From Neobacillus mesonae (GTDB taxonomy: Bacteria > Bacillota > Bacilli > Paenibacillales > Paenibacillaceae): DNA of 64,000 nt. Numbering within the stretch: the first letter of the stretch is position 1; each line of letters begins with the position of its first letter. The position numbers and the translations under genes were made by a program. The notes beneath the pieces were generated by a model, which saw only the letters and a list, made by a program, of their open reading frames with translations, did not search any database and was not told the DNA's origin. The DNA lies in the NCBI GenBank assembly GCA_023715865.1, contig JAMBOW010000002.1, positions 310,001-374,000 on the forward strand. The letters are read 5' to 3'. Of this stretch, positions 34,038 through 43,137 are shown one piece after another.

Positions 34038-34313
34038 TTATTTCTTTTTCATCATCATTTTCATGATTGCTTCCATATTACTCGGATTCATACCGCTCTT
34101 TTTGACTGCATTTACGATCTCTTTGATCGTCTCTTCACTGACAGGTATATTCGCCATTGTTGAGACTTGCTTGATCAAGGTTCGCAGCTGCACTTCATTC
34201 TGCATTGTAGTCGGCTTTACAGTGCTGGCCAACTTCTTGACTGCACCTTCGGATATTTTCTTACCGGTCTTCTTATTAATCGCATCCAAAGCGTCCTTTG
34301 AAATGTCTCCCAT
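34038..34313 (-). CDS. spoVIF: Stage VI sporulation protein F
   Basis: A 91-aa helical protein with the SpoVIF (YjcC-like) pattern: INKKTGKKISEGAVKKLAS, then TLIKQVSTMANIPVSEETIKEIV and a Met/Lys-rich tail (AIMKMMMKKK). SpoVIF is needed for spore coat assembly in Bacillus. The ATG follows GAGGAGGGG. It has its own terminator and sits alone between gpsA and yphE. Confidence 0.88.
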   Translation of the reverse strand: MGDISKDALDAINKKTGKKISEGAVKKLASTVKPTTMQNEVQLRTLIKQVSTMANIPVSEETIKEIVNAVKKSGMNPSNMEAIMKMMMKKK

Positions 34314-34417
34314 TAGTTCCCCTCCTCAAGACAAAAACTCACAATATCATATGAGCTGTCTTAGAAAAAGGTGAAGATTTCAAGAGGTTGGAATACGAAA
34401 ATGGCCCATTATCTTAA

Positions 34418-35458
34418 TTATTTATGCCACTGTTCCCATGTTTCGAGCCTCATGACTTCCATCTCTGTCTTGGGATCACGTCCCATCAGCGCTTCTACTG
34501 CTGTACGGCTGTCTTTTCCTGTAAACAGAACCTGATAGAGCTGATCGGCTATCGGCATTTGCACTCCATATTTTTGCGATATGGCGTGTGCCGCTTCCGT
34601 AGTTCTTACCCCTTCAACGACCATTCCCATGGACTCCAGCACTTCATTAAGCGGCTTTCCTTGACCGAGTGAATAGCCCGCCCGCCAATTACGGCTGTGC
34701 TTACTCGTTGCAGTAACAACTAGATCACCCACTCCTGCAAGACCGGAGAAAGTAAGCGGGTTTGCCCCCATTTCAACTCCGACTCTTGCAATTTCAGCAA
34801 GCCCTCTGGTAATAATCGCAGCCTTCGCGTTATCTCCAAAGCCGAGACCATCGGACATTCCAGCTCCTAGTGCAATAATATTTTTGAGTGCTCCTGCGAG
34901 TTCTACACCTATTTGATCCCGATTAGTGTACACTCGAAAATTGACATTCATAAATAAATCCCTTGCACAGTCAGCATTCTCATCTTGCAAAGATGCCACC
35001 ACAATTGTAGTTGGATTCCGTTTTACCACTTCTTCGGCATGGCTTGGTCCCGACAGAACAACGACGTCCCCTTCCGGACATCCCAATTCTTCTGAGATGA
35101 CGGTAGACATCCGCTTCAAGCTGGGAATCTCAAACCCTTTAGTGGCATGGACAACTAATGTGTTTGGCACATAAAAGGGTTTCAGCTGCTGAACAACACT
35201 CCGCATGGCAGAGGAGGGTGCAACGATAATAATCCCGCTTGTATCCTTTACTGCTCTTTCCAAATCATTGGTTGCCGTAATGCGATTAGAGAGAGTGACA
35301 CCGGATAAGTAACGACTGTTTGTATGCCGCATATTGATCTCTTGCGCCTGCTCCTCACTTCTCGTCCATACATGAACATCATGGCCATTGTCTGCGAGTA
35401 CGCTTGCAAGCGCAGTTCCCCAGCTTCCGGCTACCAATAGTGTTACTTTTTTAGACAA
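34418..35458 (-). CDS. gpsA: Glycerol-3-phosphate dehydrogenase (NAD(P)+)
   Basis: A 346-aa enzyme making sn-glycerol 3-phosphate for lipids. The N-terminal Rossmann loop reads VAGSWGTALAS, where the family usually has GAGSWGTA: the first glycine is replaced by valine. The catalytic lysine is in GALKNIIALGAG, and GVGDLVVTATSKHSRNW is present. It starts at TTG with GGAGG 8 nt upstream, and that box lies inside the plsY end (8-bp overlap). Downstream acylation by PlsY/PlsC fits the neighbours. Confidence 0.96.
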   Translation of the reverse strand: MSKKVTLLVAGSWGTALASVLADNGHDVHVWTRSEEQAQEINMRHTNSRYLSGVTLSNRITATNDLERAVKDTSGIIIVAPSSAMRSVVQQLKPFYVPNTLVVHATKGFEIPSLKRMSTVISEELGCPEGDVVVLSGPSHAEEVVKRNPTTIVVASLQDENADCARDLFMNVNFRVYTNRDQIGVELAGALKNIIALGAGMSDGLGFGDNAKAAIITRGLAEIARVGVEMGANPLTFSGLAGVGDLVVTATSKHSRNWRAGYSLGQGKPLNEVLESMGMVVEGVRTTEAAHAISQKYGVQMPIADQLYQVLFTGKDSRTAVEALMGRDPKTEMEVMRLETWEQWHK

Positions 35459-36071
35459 CCCGGTTTCCTCCTTTCGAAGCGCTAGATCCCAGTTTATTTT
35501 CCTGCCCCTTCATAAGCTTGGCTATATTGGAGCGGTGTCTCCAAAACGCAAAAATACAAATGATAAGGCTTGACCAGAATACGGGCCAAGGATAAAAAAG
35601 AATGAGCAGGAATAATGGCGTTAAAAATACAAAAATCAAAGAACCAAGTGATACATATCTCGTGATGACGATCGAGAGAATTGCAATGATTCCTGCATAT
35701 AAAGCCGGCAGAAAGCAAAGGGTCGCAAGCACACCGATTGCAGTTGCGATCCCCTTTCCGCCCCTAAAACGGAAGAATACAGGCCAGTTATGACCTACAA
35801 TAGCACTGATCCCGCACAATGCTGGAACCCAATCTGAATCTCCGCCAAGCCACTTTCCAATCCATACTGCAGCAATTCCCTTTGCGATATCAAGTACAAG
35901 TACAAGAATAGCCGGTCCTTTGCCAAGTGTTCGAAGCGTATTGGTTGCCCCTGCATTTCCGCTTCCATGATCTCGAATATCGATGCCCTTCGTCAGTTTA
36001 CCCAGTAAAAAACTGAAGCTCACTGAACCAAGAAGATAGCTGATAATTACAGCCGTGATTGATAAAACCAC
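35451..36071 (-). CDS. plsY: Acyl phosphate:glycerol-3-phosphate acyltransferase
   Basis: A 206-aa polytopic membrane enzyme with about five helices. Visible motifs: LGSVSFSFLLGKLTKGIDIRDHGSGNAGATN (motif 1), VGHNWPVFFRFRGGKGIAT (motif 2) and the G/YV-rich motif 3. It acylates glycerol-3-phosphate from acyl-phosphate, the step after GpsA. Confidence 0.96.
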   Translation of the reverse strand: MVLSITAVIISYLLGSVSFSFLLGKLTKGIDIRDHGSGNAGATNTLRTLGKGPAILVLVLDIAKGIAAVWIGKWLGGDSDWVPALCGISAIVGHNWPVFFRFRGGKGIATAIGVLATLCFLPALYAGIIAILSIVITRYVSLGSLIFVFLTPLFLLILFYPWPVFWSSLIICIFAFWRHRSNIAKLMKGQENKLGSSASKGGNRVV

Positions 36072-36083
36072 ACCGTTTCTCTC

Positions 36084-37406
36084 CTAACTCTCATCAGACT
36101 TGCGCCGAGTATAGATCCTGATCGGCGTACCTTCAAAGTTGAAAGCAGCACGGATTTTATTCTCTAAATAGCGCTCATATGAGAAATGCATTAGTTCCGG
36201 ATCATTTACAAATACAACGATCGTCGGAGGTTTTACAGCCACTTGTGTTACATAATTAATGCGGAGACGTCTGCCTTTATCCGTAGGTGGCGGATTAATC
36301 GCCACTGCATCCGAGACAACATCATTCAGCAGATGCGTTTGTACACGCATGACATGCTGCTGTGCAACGTGCTGTACAACCGGCAGCAGCTTTTGCAAAC
36401 GTTGTTTCGTTTTGGCGGACAAAAATACGATCGGCGCATACGTCATGAACAGAAAATGATCACGGATCTTTTTCTCAAATTCATGCATCGTCTTATCATC
36501 TTTGTCCACAACGTCCCATTTATTCACGACAAACAATGAGGCTTTGCCGGCTTCATATGCATAGCCTGCAATATGTTTATCCTGTTCAATGATGCCTTCT
36601 TCGCCGTTGATGACGATAAGAACGACATCCGCTCTTTCAATCGCACGCATTGCACGCATAACACTATACTTTTCGGTCGTCTCGTAAACTTTACCACGCT
36701 TGCGCATGCCTGCCGTATCAATCAATACAAAACGTTGTCCATCTTTTTCAAATGGTGTATCGATTGCATCACGGGTCGTACCGGCTATATCGCTTACAAT
36801 TACACGTTCTTCACCGAGAATTGCATTTACCAATGAAGATTTACCGACGTTAGGACGTCCGATCAGGGCAACGCGAATAACATCCTCATCGTATTCATCT
36901 TCTTGAAGCTCAGGTAAATTGTTCGTTATTGCATCAAGCAAATCACCAATACCGGTTCCGTGACTTCCTGAAACCCCGATGGGATCACCAAATCCGAGTG
37001 AATAGAACTCGTAAATCAAATCGCTGCGTCCAATATTGTCCACCTTGTTCACGGCTACAATAACAGGTTTACCTGAACGGTACAGCATCTGAGCAACCTC
37101 TTCATCTGACTGTGTAACGCCAGTTTTGGCATCGCACATAAAAACAATAACATCCGCTTCCTCGATGGCGAGTTCTGCCTGCATCCGGATGGATTTAATA
37201 ATAATGTCCTCACCATCGATTTCAATACCTCCAGTATCGATGACGCTGAAAGGTTTACCGTTCCACTCCGCGACTCCATAAAGTCGATCGCGCGTGATGC
37301 CCGGCTTGTCTTCCACAATGGCCAGCCGGTCGCCGATGATACGGTTAAAAATCGTTGATTTGCCCACATTCGGTCGTCCGACTATAGCCACAACGGGTCT
37401 TGCCAT
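36084..37406 (-). CDS. der: Ribosome biogenesis GTPase Der (EngA)
   Basis: A 440-aa protein with two tandem GTPase domains: GRPNVGKST at residues ~10-18 and a second GRPNVGKSS at ~180, each with DTxG switches ([18 protein letters not shown]) and NKVD/NKWD base motifs, then a C-terminal KH-like domain. It acts in 50S assembly. The start at 37406 follows AGGAGGAG; an upstream in-frame extension of seven codons contains the box itself. A hairpin-like inverted repeat (37472-37493) lies further upstream. Confidence 0.97.
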   Translation of the reverse strand: MARPVVAIVGRPNVGKSTIFNRIIGDRLAIVEDKPGITRDRLYGVAEWNGKPFSVIDTGGIEIDGEDIIIKSIRMQAELAIEEADVIVFMCDAKTGVTQSDEEVAQMLYRSGKPVIVAVNKVDNIGRSDLIYEFYSLGFGDPIGVSGSHGTGIGDLLDAITNNLPELQEDEYDEDVIRVALIGRPNVGKSSLVNAILGEERVIVSDIAGTTRDAIDTPFEKDGQRFVLIDTAGMRKRGKVYETTEKYSVMRAMRAIERADVVLIVINGEEGIIEQDKHIAGYAYEAGKASLFVVNKWDVVDKDDKTMHEFEKKIRDHFLFMTYAPIVFLSAKTKQRLQKLLPVVQHVAQQHVMRVQTHLLNDVVSDAVAINPPPTDKGRRLRINYVTQVAVKPPTIVVFVNDPELMHFSYERYLENKIRAAFNFEGTPIRIYTRRKSDES

Positions 37407-37471
37407 AAAATACACTCCTCCTGTCAAATCTTACGCTCATATCATAGCAAAAAAAAGTTCATTTATATAGA

Positions 37472-37493
37472 TTGTTCTATTATTTTTGAACAA
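37472..37493. repeat. Inverted repeat upstream of der
   Basis: TTGTTC and GAACAA separated by 10 A/T-rich bases; a possible operator of unknown meaning. Confidence 0.3.
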
Positions 37494-37548
37494 TTTGTGA
37501 ATGTTTAAGCTTAGACGGTCAATAAAACATGTCCCGAACGACAATCGG

Positions 37549-37571
37549 CGAACCCCGGAGGGTCCGCCAAT
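37549..37571. repeat. GC-rich hairpin between the S1-domain gene and der
   Basis: GGCGGACCC and GGGTTCGCC face each other around TCCG. There is no T-run, so it is not a convincing terminator, yet it stands out in an A/T-rich interval after the S1-domain gene stop. Confidence 0.45.
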
Positions 37572-37622
37572 TCAATTAGCTATTATACACTGCCAGATAT
37601 GAATCTTATGTTAACGTAATGA

Positions 37623-38846
37623 TCATTTAAATTTGCTGAGTTTGTCGCCGAAACGCTCACCGAGTGTGATGCTTAGTCCTTGGTTGCTCAAGGAAACGTT
37701 AGGGTTGTCGATCTCTTCACGCGGTGCGTTTTTGGATTTTTCAGCACGCGGTGCAGGAGCAGCAGGTGCTTCCTCAGTTTCTTTGATGCTAAGGCTTGCA
37801 CGTTGTTCTGAAGAGTTCAGCTCCAAAATTTTCACTTGGACTTCTTGTCCTTCTTTCAGTACTTCATGAGGAGTACCGATATGTTTGTGTGAAATTTGGG
37901 AGATATGAACCAGACCTTCAACACCAGGAGCGATTTCCACGAATGCACCGAATTGAACAAGACGTTTAACAACACCTGTTACGATGTCTCCAGTATTGAA
38001 TTGTGCAGAAGCTGTTTCCCAAGGTCCAGGCTGAGCAGCTTTGATGCTAAGGCTGATCTTACCTTTCTCAGGGTCAACTTTCAGAACTTTCACATTTACT
38101 TTATCGCCTTCGGAAAGAACATCAGACGGTTTGTCTACATGGCTCCATGCGATTTCAGAAACGTGAACAAGTCCGTCTACGCCGCCAACATCTACGAAAG
38201 CACCAAATTGAGTCAAGCGCTGAACAGTACCTTCGATTTCTTGACCTTCCTTCAACTCAGCAATCACTTTTTGTTTGTTCGCTTCGAATTCAGCATCAAG
38301 CACATCTTTCTGAGAAAGAATGACTTTATTTGCTTCACGGTCCAATTCTTTCACTTTTACGCGAAGTGTACGGCCTTTGTAGTCACTGAAATCTTCTACA
38401 AAATGACGTTCAACCATGGAAGCCGGAATAAATCCGCGAACGCCCACGTCTGCTACAACGCCGCCTTTAACAACATCGGAAACCGCAACTTCAAATACTT
38501 CACCAGATTCAAAGTATTTCTCAAGTTGTTCCCAAGCATTTTCGCTGTCGATTGCACGTTTGGAAAGAACAAGTCTTTCCTTCTCGTCATCAATGCTAAC
38601 AACTTTGCATTCAACTTCTTGGCCTACTTCTACAGCATCGCCAATGTTATCAACTTGCAGAGAAGAAAGCTCACGAATTGGAATCACACCGTCATATTTA
38701 TATCCAATGCTTACATAAGCTTGGTTATCTTCCAATTTGACAATGGTTCCTCTTACAGTATCCCCTTTTTTCAAAGATACGAATGAATCCAGTTCATCTT
38801 GGGTTGCAGCTTCTGTTACTTCTTGATTTTTAATCTCTTCCGACAT
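37623..38846 (-). CDS. ypfD: S1 RNA-binding domain protein (30S ribosomal protein S1 homolog, YpfD)
   Basis: A 407-aa protein with four S1 (OB-fold) repeats: ~20-90, ~105-172, ~190-257 and ~275-345. The last two carry the GxxGLVHVSEIAWSH / GVEGLVHISQISHKH signatures. It lacks two of the six repeats of enterobacterial S1, as in Bacillus YpfD. The C-terminus is a charged Ala/Glu linker and a short conserved end. It starts at ATG after GAGGAGGG. Its role is RNA binding; whether it is needed for translation is unclear in this group. Confidence 0.94.
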   Translation of the reverse strand: MSEEIKNQEVTEAATQDELDSFVSLKKGDTVRGTIVKLEDNQAYVSIGYKYDGVIPIRELSSLQVDNIGDAVEVGQEVECKVVSIDDEKERLVLSKRAIDSENAWEQLEKYFESGEVFEVAVSDVVKGGVVADVGVRGFIPASMVERHFVEDFSDYKGRTLRVKVKELDREANKVILSQKDVLDAEFEANKQKVIAELKEGQEIEGTVQRLTQFGAFVDVGGVDGLVHVSEIAWSHVDKPSDVLSEGDKVNVKVLKVDPEKGKISLSIKAAQPGPWETASAQFNTGDIVTGVVKRLVQFGAFVEIAPGVEGLVHISQISHKHIGTPHEVLKEGQEVQVKILELNSSEQRASLSIKETEEAPAAPAPRAEKSKNAPREEIDNPNVSLSNQGLSITLGERFGDKLSKFK

Positions 38847-38967
38847 ATCAATACCCTCCTCAATTCAAAAACCCCATTTATTTAAACCTGCCGTGGCAGA
38901 GTTCAAAACACTAAGCCTGATATTACTTATAGTTCCATAAAATATAATGAATCATTCATGTAGTTTA

Positions 38968-39558
38968 TTATGGCTGTGAAGGTACGCCCGTTTTGGTCAT
39001 CTCATCAATCTTGGACATGATCTTCTCCGTTGCGCGCTCCAGTGCTTCGCCTGAAGAGTCACCCTTGAATTCATCAAGGTTTACAGGTGCACCGTAAACG
39101 ATCTTCATTTTGCGGAACATTTTGTATTCCCCAATAATGGCTGCTGGAACAACGGCTGAATCGCTGCGCATTGCAAAGCTTGCTGCACCCTTCTTACCGA
39201 TTCCACCATCATTATGACGGCTTCCTTGAGGGAAGATACCCAAAACCTGTCCGTCACGCAGAATATTAAGTGCTGTCTTAATTGATTCTTTGCTGACTCC
39301 TCCGCGTTTTACCGGAAAGGCGCCAACCGCTTTCAATACAGGTCCAAGTACAGGAACATCAAACAGCTCACTTTTTGCCATAAATCTTACCTTGCGATCA
39401 ATCTTAATTCCTAGCGTCGGCGGGTCAAAGTTGCTGATGTGGTTACAGCACAGCACCACGCCTCCCTCACGAGGAATATTCTCTCTTCCCACGGCTTCTA
39501 AACGGAATAATACTGTGTATATTAATTTCAGTATAAACCGACCGATCGAATAAATCAT
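38968..39558 (-). CDS. plsC: 1-acyl-sn-glycerol-3-phosphate acyltransferase
   Basis: A 196-aa membrane-associated acyltransferase with the catalytic NHISNFDP (NHxxxxD), the acceptor-site FPVKRGG (around residue 92) and FPQGSRHND, where FPEG is usual. Its ATG overlaps the cmk stop by 4 bp. Together with gpsA and plsY it covers the first steps of phosphatidate synthesis. Confidence 0.95.
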   Translation of the reverse strand: MIYSIGRFILKLIYTVLFRLEAVGRENIPREGGVVLCCNHISNFDPPTLGIKIDRKVRFMAKSELFDVPVLGPVLKAVGAFPVKRGGVSKESIKTALNILRDGQVLGIFPQGSRHNDGGIGKKGAASFAMRSDSAVVPAAIIGEYKMFRKMKIVYGAPVNLDEFKGDSSGEALERATEKIMSKIDEMTKTGVPSQP

Positions 39559-40259
39559 AAATCGACCTCTCTCCTGACTTCCTTGCAGCGCGATACGATA
39601 AACTCAACGACCTCTTCAATGCTCATGGAAGTGGTATCTAGGACGACTGCATCTTCCGCTTGACGAAGGGGAGAGATTTCTCTTTCCTGGTCAAGCTTGT
39701 CCCTGGCCGCGATATCGAATTCGAGCTGTTCCAGTGTCAGGCCGCCTTCCTTCTCCAATTCATTGAATCTTCGGAGAGCACGTTCCTTAACGCTGGCAGT
39801 CATAAATATTTTGACTTCTGCATCCGGCAATACGGTAGTTCCAATGTCTCTCCCATCCATGACAACTCCTTTGCGGAGTGCCATCATTCTCTGAAGTTCG
39901 ACCAGATGTGTTCTTAGATCTTCAATCTGAGAATAATGGGATACAACCCCGGTAACTTCCCGTGAGCGGATAGGATGCGATACATCCTCACCGTTTAGGA
40001 GTACTTTCTGCCCATCAAGATCCGGAACAAGTTCAATTTCCAGACGTTTTAAATGATCAAGGACAGTATTTACATCTTCCGGTTCAATATCATGGCGAAG
40101 CATATAGTAGGTTACCGCTCGATACATGGCGCCAGTATCTACATAAATGTATGAGAGCTCGCTCGCCACGCGTCTGGCAACAGTGCTTTTCCCTGCACCT
40201 GCCGGACCGTCAATAGCCACATTTAATCTCCCGTTCTCTGCTGCTTTCTGGCTTGTCAA
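39555..40259 (-). CDS. cmk: Cytidylate kinase
   Basis: A 234-aa (d)CMP kinase with P-loop GPAGAGKST, the CMP-binding YVDTGAMYRAVTYY, and GRDIGTTVLPDAE. It starts at TTG with GAGGAGG 9 nt upstream; an upstream TTG would overlap that box. Coupled to plsC by an ATGA overlap. Confidence 0.95.
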   Translation of the reverse strand: MTSQKAAENGRLNVAIDGPAGAGKSTVARRVASELSYIYVDTGAMYRAVTYYMLRHDIEPEDVNTVLDHLKRLEIELVPDLDGQKVLLNGEDVSHPIRSREVTGVVSHYSQIEDLRTHLVELQRMMALRKGVVMDGRDIGTTVLPDAEVKIFMTASVKERALRRFNELEKEGGLTLEQLEFDIAARDKLDQEREISPLRQAEDAVVLDTTSMSIEEVVEFIVSRCKEVRREVDL

Positions 40260-40291
40260 CGGGCCATTCCTCCTCAAACTTAAGCCTCAAG

Positions 40292-40312
40292 AAAAAAGCA
40301 GGCATTGCCTGC
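40292..40312 (-). terminator. Terminator after the ypfB gene, upstream of cmk
   Basis: GCAGGC/GCCTGC with an AAT loop, then six T on the minus strand. cmk should therefore have another promoter or be reached by read-through. Confidence 0.88.
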
Positions 40313-40357
40313 GACGTGAAAATTATACCACACAACCTAAGTTGATGCAAAAAGCGA

Positions 40358-40591
40358 TCAATCTTCATTACCCGTTACCCAGGTGCTTAAAGCAGGATTT
40401 ATCGGTTTCCCTTCCATGCTAAAAACTGGGGATAAAAGTGACGCAACACCCGGGATATGGAGAAGAATTTGAATGATAAGAAGCAATAAGACGAGCCCAA
40501 TTAATCCTCTTTTAATTAAAGTTTCCACTTTAGTGCTGAATTCAATAAATAAGGTCTCATAATGCTTGCTCGCTTCTTGTTCTCTGCTCAT
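40358..40591 (-). CDS. ypfB: DUF5359 small membrane protein YpfB
   Basis: A 77-aa protein with one central hydrophobic helix (GLIGLVLLLLIIQILLHIPG, residues ~29-48) flanked by charged ends. Length and locus match YpfB/DUF5359. No function is known. The start follows AAGGGG. Confidence 0.8.
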   Translation of the reverse strand: MSREQEASKHYETLFIEFSTKVETLIKRGLIGLVLLLLIIQILLHIPGVASLLSPVFSMEGKPINPALSTWVTGNED

Positions 40592-40670
40592 TATTAGCTT
40601 GTCCCCTTTGTAAGCACAATTTGGTAAATTGTGCCCCGTACAGAGAAACTCTATCCAACATTCGTTTTAT

Positions 40671-41324
40671 TTATCTTCCTCTAAAATCCAGCTGACGTTC
40701 GAAGCAGTACTTAATTACTTTCTGTCGCTCCATATCTGAGATTTTGGAAAATTCGATCATTACGGCACGGCGGCCGCTTTCAAGCTCTTGGATTCGCACG
40801 ACAGATCCTTCAAACGGAACGTGTTCAAGCTCTCCATTTTTATAGGGTAACAGAAGCCAGCAAGCTAGCGGCTGTCCCTTCTCTACTTTATAATTACTGT
40901 GTTCAAAAAATGAAATTCCTCCGCCGCTCACATCATCGGTATACGTCAGAAACCTCGTAAAATCATGCTTAAACTTTATCGCAAGCTCTAGCTTAGCCTG
41001 CACACGCAAATAGTTGCGCCGCTGAACTTGGAAGATTTCGTTTTTAGACGGTTTACGTATTTTGACCATCCGGATCACATCTTCTTTGTACCCTGTCACA
41101 TATGTATTAAAATAATGCTTCACTCCGCCTTCTGTAACAAAATAAGCCGAAATTTCATCACCGATCCGCAGTTTGTAAAGATATTTCCCTTCAAGCATCG
41201 GAATTTCCATATAAATGTGGTCTTCTTCGACTTCTGTAATTCTGGATTTGTATTCAACTTCTCTCTCTTTCTCTTCAACTGCAGCTATTTGAACGTATAA
41301 AACTTCATTAACTTTCGGATACAA
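40671..41324 (-). CDS. ypfA: PilZ-domain c-di-GMP receptor YpfA (MotI-like flagellar brake)
   Basis: A 217-aa protein with an N-terminal YcgR-like beta domain and a C-terminal PilZ domain. The c-di-GMP motifs are visible: RRNYLRV (RxxxR) and DVSGGGISF (DxSxxG). In Bacillus YpfA/MotI acts as a clutch on the flagellar stator when c-di-GMP is bound. A TTG at 41324 with GGTGGAG upstream is preferred to the TTG at 41330. Confidence 0.9.
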   Translation of the reverse strand: MYPKVNEVLYVQIAAVEEKEREVEYKSRITEVEEDHIYMEIPMLEGKYLYKLRIGDEISAYFVTEGGVKHYFNTYVTGYKEDVIRMVKIRKPSKNEIFQVQRRNYLRVQAKLELAIKFKHDFTRFLTYTDDVSGGGISFFEHSNYKVEKGQPLACWLLLPYKNGELEHVPFEGSVVRIQELESGRRAVMIEFSKISDMERQKVIKYCFERQLDFRGR

Positions 41325-41398
41325 TGTCAATCTCCACCTTCGTCATATTCACGCCTCTTAAGGGATATTATACCATGTGATTCAGATCATACCTATCC

Positions 41399-41436
41399 AA
41401 AAAAGCTTCTCTCCATATCAAGGAGAGAAGCTTTTA
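41399..41436 (-). terminator. Terminator of ypeB
   Basis: The 12-bp stem AAGCTTCTCTCC/GGAGAGAAGCTT is followed by six T on the minus strand. Confidence 0.92.
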
Positions 41437-41444
41437 AATTTGTG

Positions 41445-42788
41445 TTATAAACGGCCTGTTTGTCCTGGGATAACTTCAACTGCTTCTTCAAGTCCCGTAT
41501 CACTGTTAAGGTAAATACGATATAGAGCACCGTTTATTTTACCGATAAATTGATAGCACAATACTTCATCGCCGTATTCGTTTTTAATAAGCGCTTTTCG
41601 AACCGTGCTCACTTTAAAATCAGGATTAAGCTTTACTTTGGCATCCTTCATTTTCATCTTTGGCACAGGAAATTCACGGTCCTCTTGATGCTCATTTAAA
41701 AATTCTGAAGCCTGGATCCCCACGACTTCTCCGTTATCGAGCGCAACACGAACGGTTATTTTCTCAGGATAAACCAACACATCCTCATGCTCCCGAACAT
41801 AAGTAAAGTTACCCAGATTATCATATTCGTTATAAGCAACCGCCTGCATCTCACGATAACCTTTATTTTCAAGGAATTGATCTGCCTTAGCCATCGCTGT
41901 ATCACGATCCACCTGCTTAGGTCCTACTTCGCGTTCATCAACATAAGATATTAACAAACCGCCGTCAGCCGTAAAATCCATGCTTACTTTATTCCCGTTT
42001 GGATGGACCACCGAAGCCGTATAAGAGCGGTAATCGGTTCCTTTACCGTTTTCCGTGACTTGGATGTCTGCTTGATTTATATCCGCAAATTTCTGCGCCT
42101 TACGCTTCACGTCTGCTACAGTTACAGGAACTCCGTTCAATTTACGAATTTTTCGCTGCTCATACAGGCTTGAGACTGAGGGACCCCACTCCATCGGCGG
42201 GTATCCTCCGACTTTCTTATCTACTGCCCGGAAACCATCGACAATACCATTTTTCATCTGTTTTTCAGATGTCATCGCCGCTTCGGCGTCCGACCACTTA
42301 AGATTGTCAGACAATACACTCATCTGTACGTTATCCAAATCTTTATTAATTTCTTCGGTGTTTTTATACAAGGTTTGCAGGTTCTTTTTCTCCTGATCCG
42401 TCAGGGGATTCTTCGTCAAATCACGTAAGGATGCCTGATAGGAAAATTTGGATATGCGCGACAGCAGCTCCTCCGTTTTATTGAATGGAAGCATCGACAA
42501 CGGAAGCTGTGCTATCTCGTTCTGCGCCTGACTGCTGAGTCTCCACACATTCATTAACCCTTTGCGATGCATCCCCTCTGATGCCGAACTAACGGCAAGT
42601 GTATTGCCTAGTTCAGAGTGAATGCGGTCCATATTATAGGATAAGTCGTGGAATGCTCTTTGATATTGATTTTCAGACTGAACCATAATACTGTTTTTAT
42701 GCTGATATTGCTGATATGCCCATATGATCGTACCAATAAGCAGTACGGTCACAATCGGAAAAAGAACCGAGCTTAATCGTCTGTACAT
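41445..42788 (-). CDS. ypeB: Germination protein YpeB
   Basis: A 447-aa protein with an N-terminal membrane anchor (~8-26), a long helical middle and two or three C-terminal PepSY-like repeats (e.g. DRDTAMAKADQFLENKGYREM, ADVKRKAQKFADINQADIQV). YpeB stabilises the cortex-lytic transglycosylase SleB in the spore; the usual sleB partner is not adjacent here. It starts at ATG (42788); the nearest box (GGAG) is weak but the N-terminus fits the family. Confidence 0.92.
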   Translation of the reverse strand: MYRRLSSVLFPIVTVLLIGTIIWAYQQYQHKNSIMVQSENQYQRAFHDLSYNMDRIHSELGNTLAVSSASEGMHRKGLMNVWRLSSQAQNEIAQLPLSMLPFNKTEELLSRISKFSYQASLRDLTKNPLTDQEKKNLQTLYKNTEEINKDLDNVQMSVLSDNLKWSDAEAAMTSEKQMKNGIVDGFRAVDKKVGGYPPMEWGPSVSSLYEQRKIRKLNGVPVTVADVKRKAQKFADINQADIQVTENGKGTDYRSYTASVVHPNGNKVSMDFTADGGLLISYVDEREVGPKQVDRDTAMAKADQFLENKGYREMQAVAYNEYDNLGNFTYVREHEDVLVYPEKITVRVALDNGEVVGIQASEFLNEHQEDREFPVPKMKMKDAKVKLNPDFKVSTVRKALIKNEYGDEVLCYQFIGKINGALYRIYLNSDTGLEEAVEVIPGQTGRL

Positions 42789-42871
42789 CTTTTTAATTAC
42801 TCCTTTCTTCAGGTAAGATGACCTTATTGTGACAAGAAGAAAGGAAGCTTATGCATGATGGTGTTTAAAAT

Positions 42872-43021
42872 TTACATGATCTCTTCCTCAATATCAAAGC
42901 GGTCACGGTTGTCACAAATACATTGCTTAAAACCGGTTTCCGTTTTCCCTCTTTCTTTTCTACCCCTAAGCACAAATCGTTCACCGCACTGCTTGCAGCT
43001 AATCTTTACTTTGACTCTCAT
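42872..43021 (-). CDS. Zinc-ribbon-like small protein (49 aa)
   Basis: MRVKVKISCKQCGERFVLRG opens the protein; the cysteines C9-x2-C12 and C34-x-C36 could bind zinc, and the rest is basic then acidic (DIEEEIM end). AAGGAG lies 8 nt before the ATG. It is too short to be picked up by usual 60-codon filters. It lies between prsW and ypeB and is probably cotranscribed with neither. The function is unknown. Confidence 0.85.
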   Translation of the reverse strand: MRVKVKISCKQCGERFVLRGRKERGKTETGFKQCICDNRDRFDIEEEIM

Positions 43022-43071
43022 CTTCAACTCTCCTTTTTGTTGTACTTTGTTCAGAAGTCAGTAATCCGCAC

Positions 43072-43124
43072 AAAAAAACACACCCATTCTATGCGGGCAG
43101 CATTAGCTGCACGATAAAACAAGT
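43072..43124 (-). terminator. Terminator of prsW
   Basis: An outer ACACAC/GTGTGT stem and inner GCAGC/GCTGC hairpin are followed by seven T on the minus strand. Confidence 0.75.
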
Positions 43125-43137
43125 GTGTCCATATAAA

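Noticed and set aside
37896..38786. 296-codon plus-strand frame
   Set aside because: It is antisense to the S1-domain gene, rich in Phe/Asn/Cys, with no ribosome binding site.
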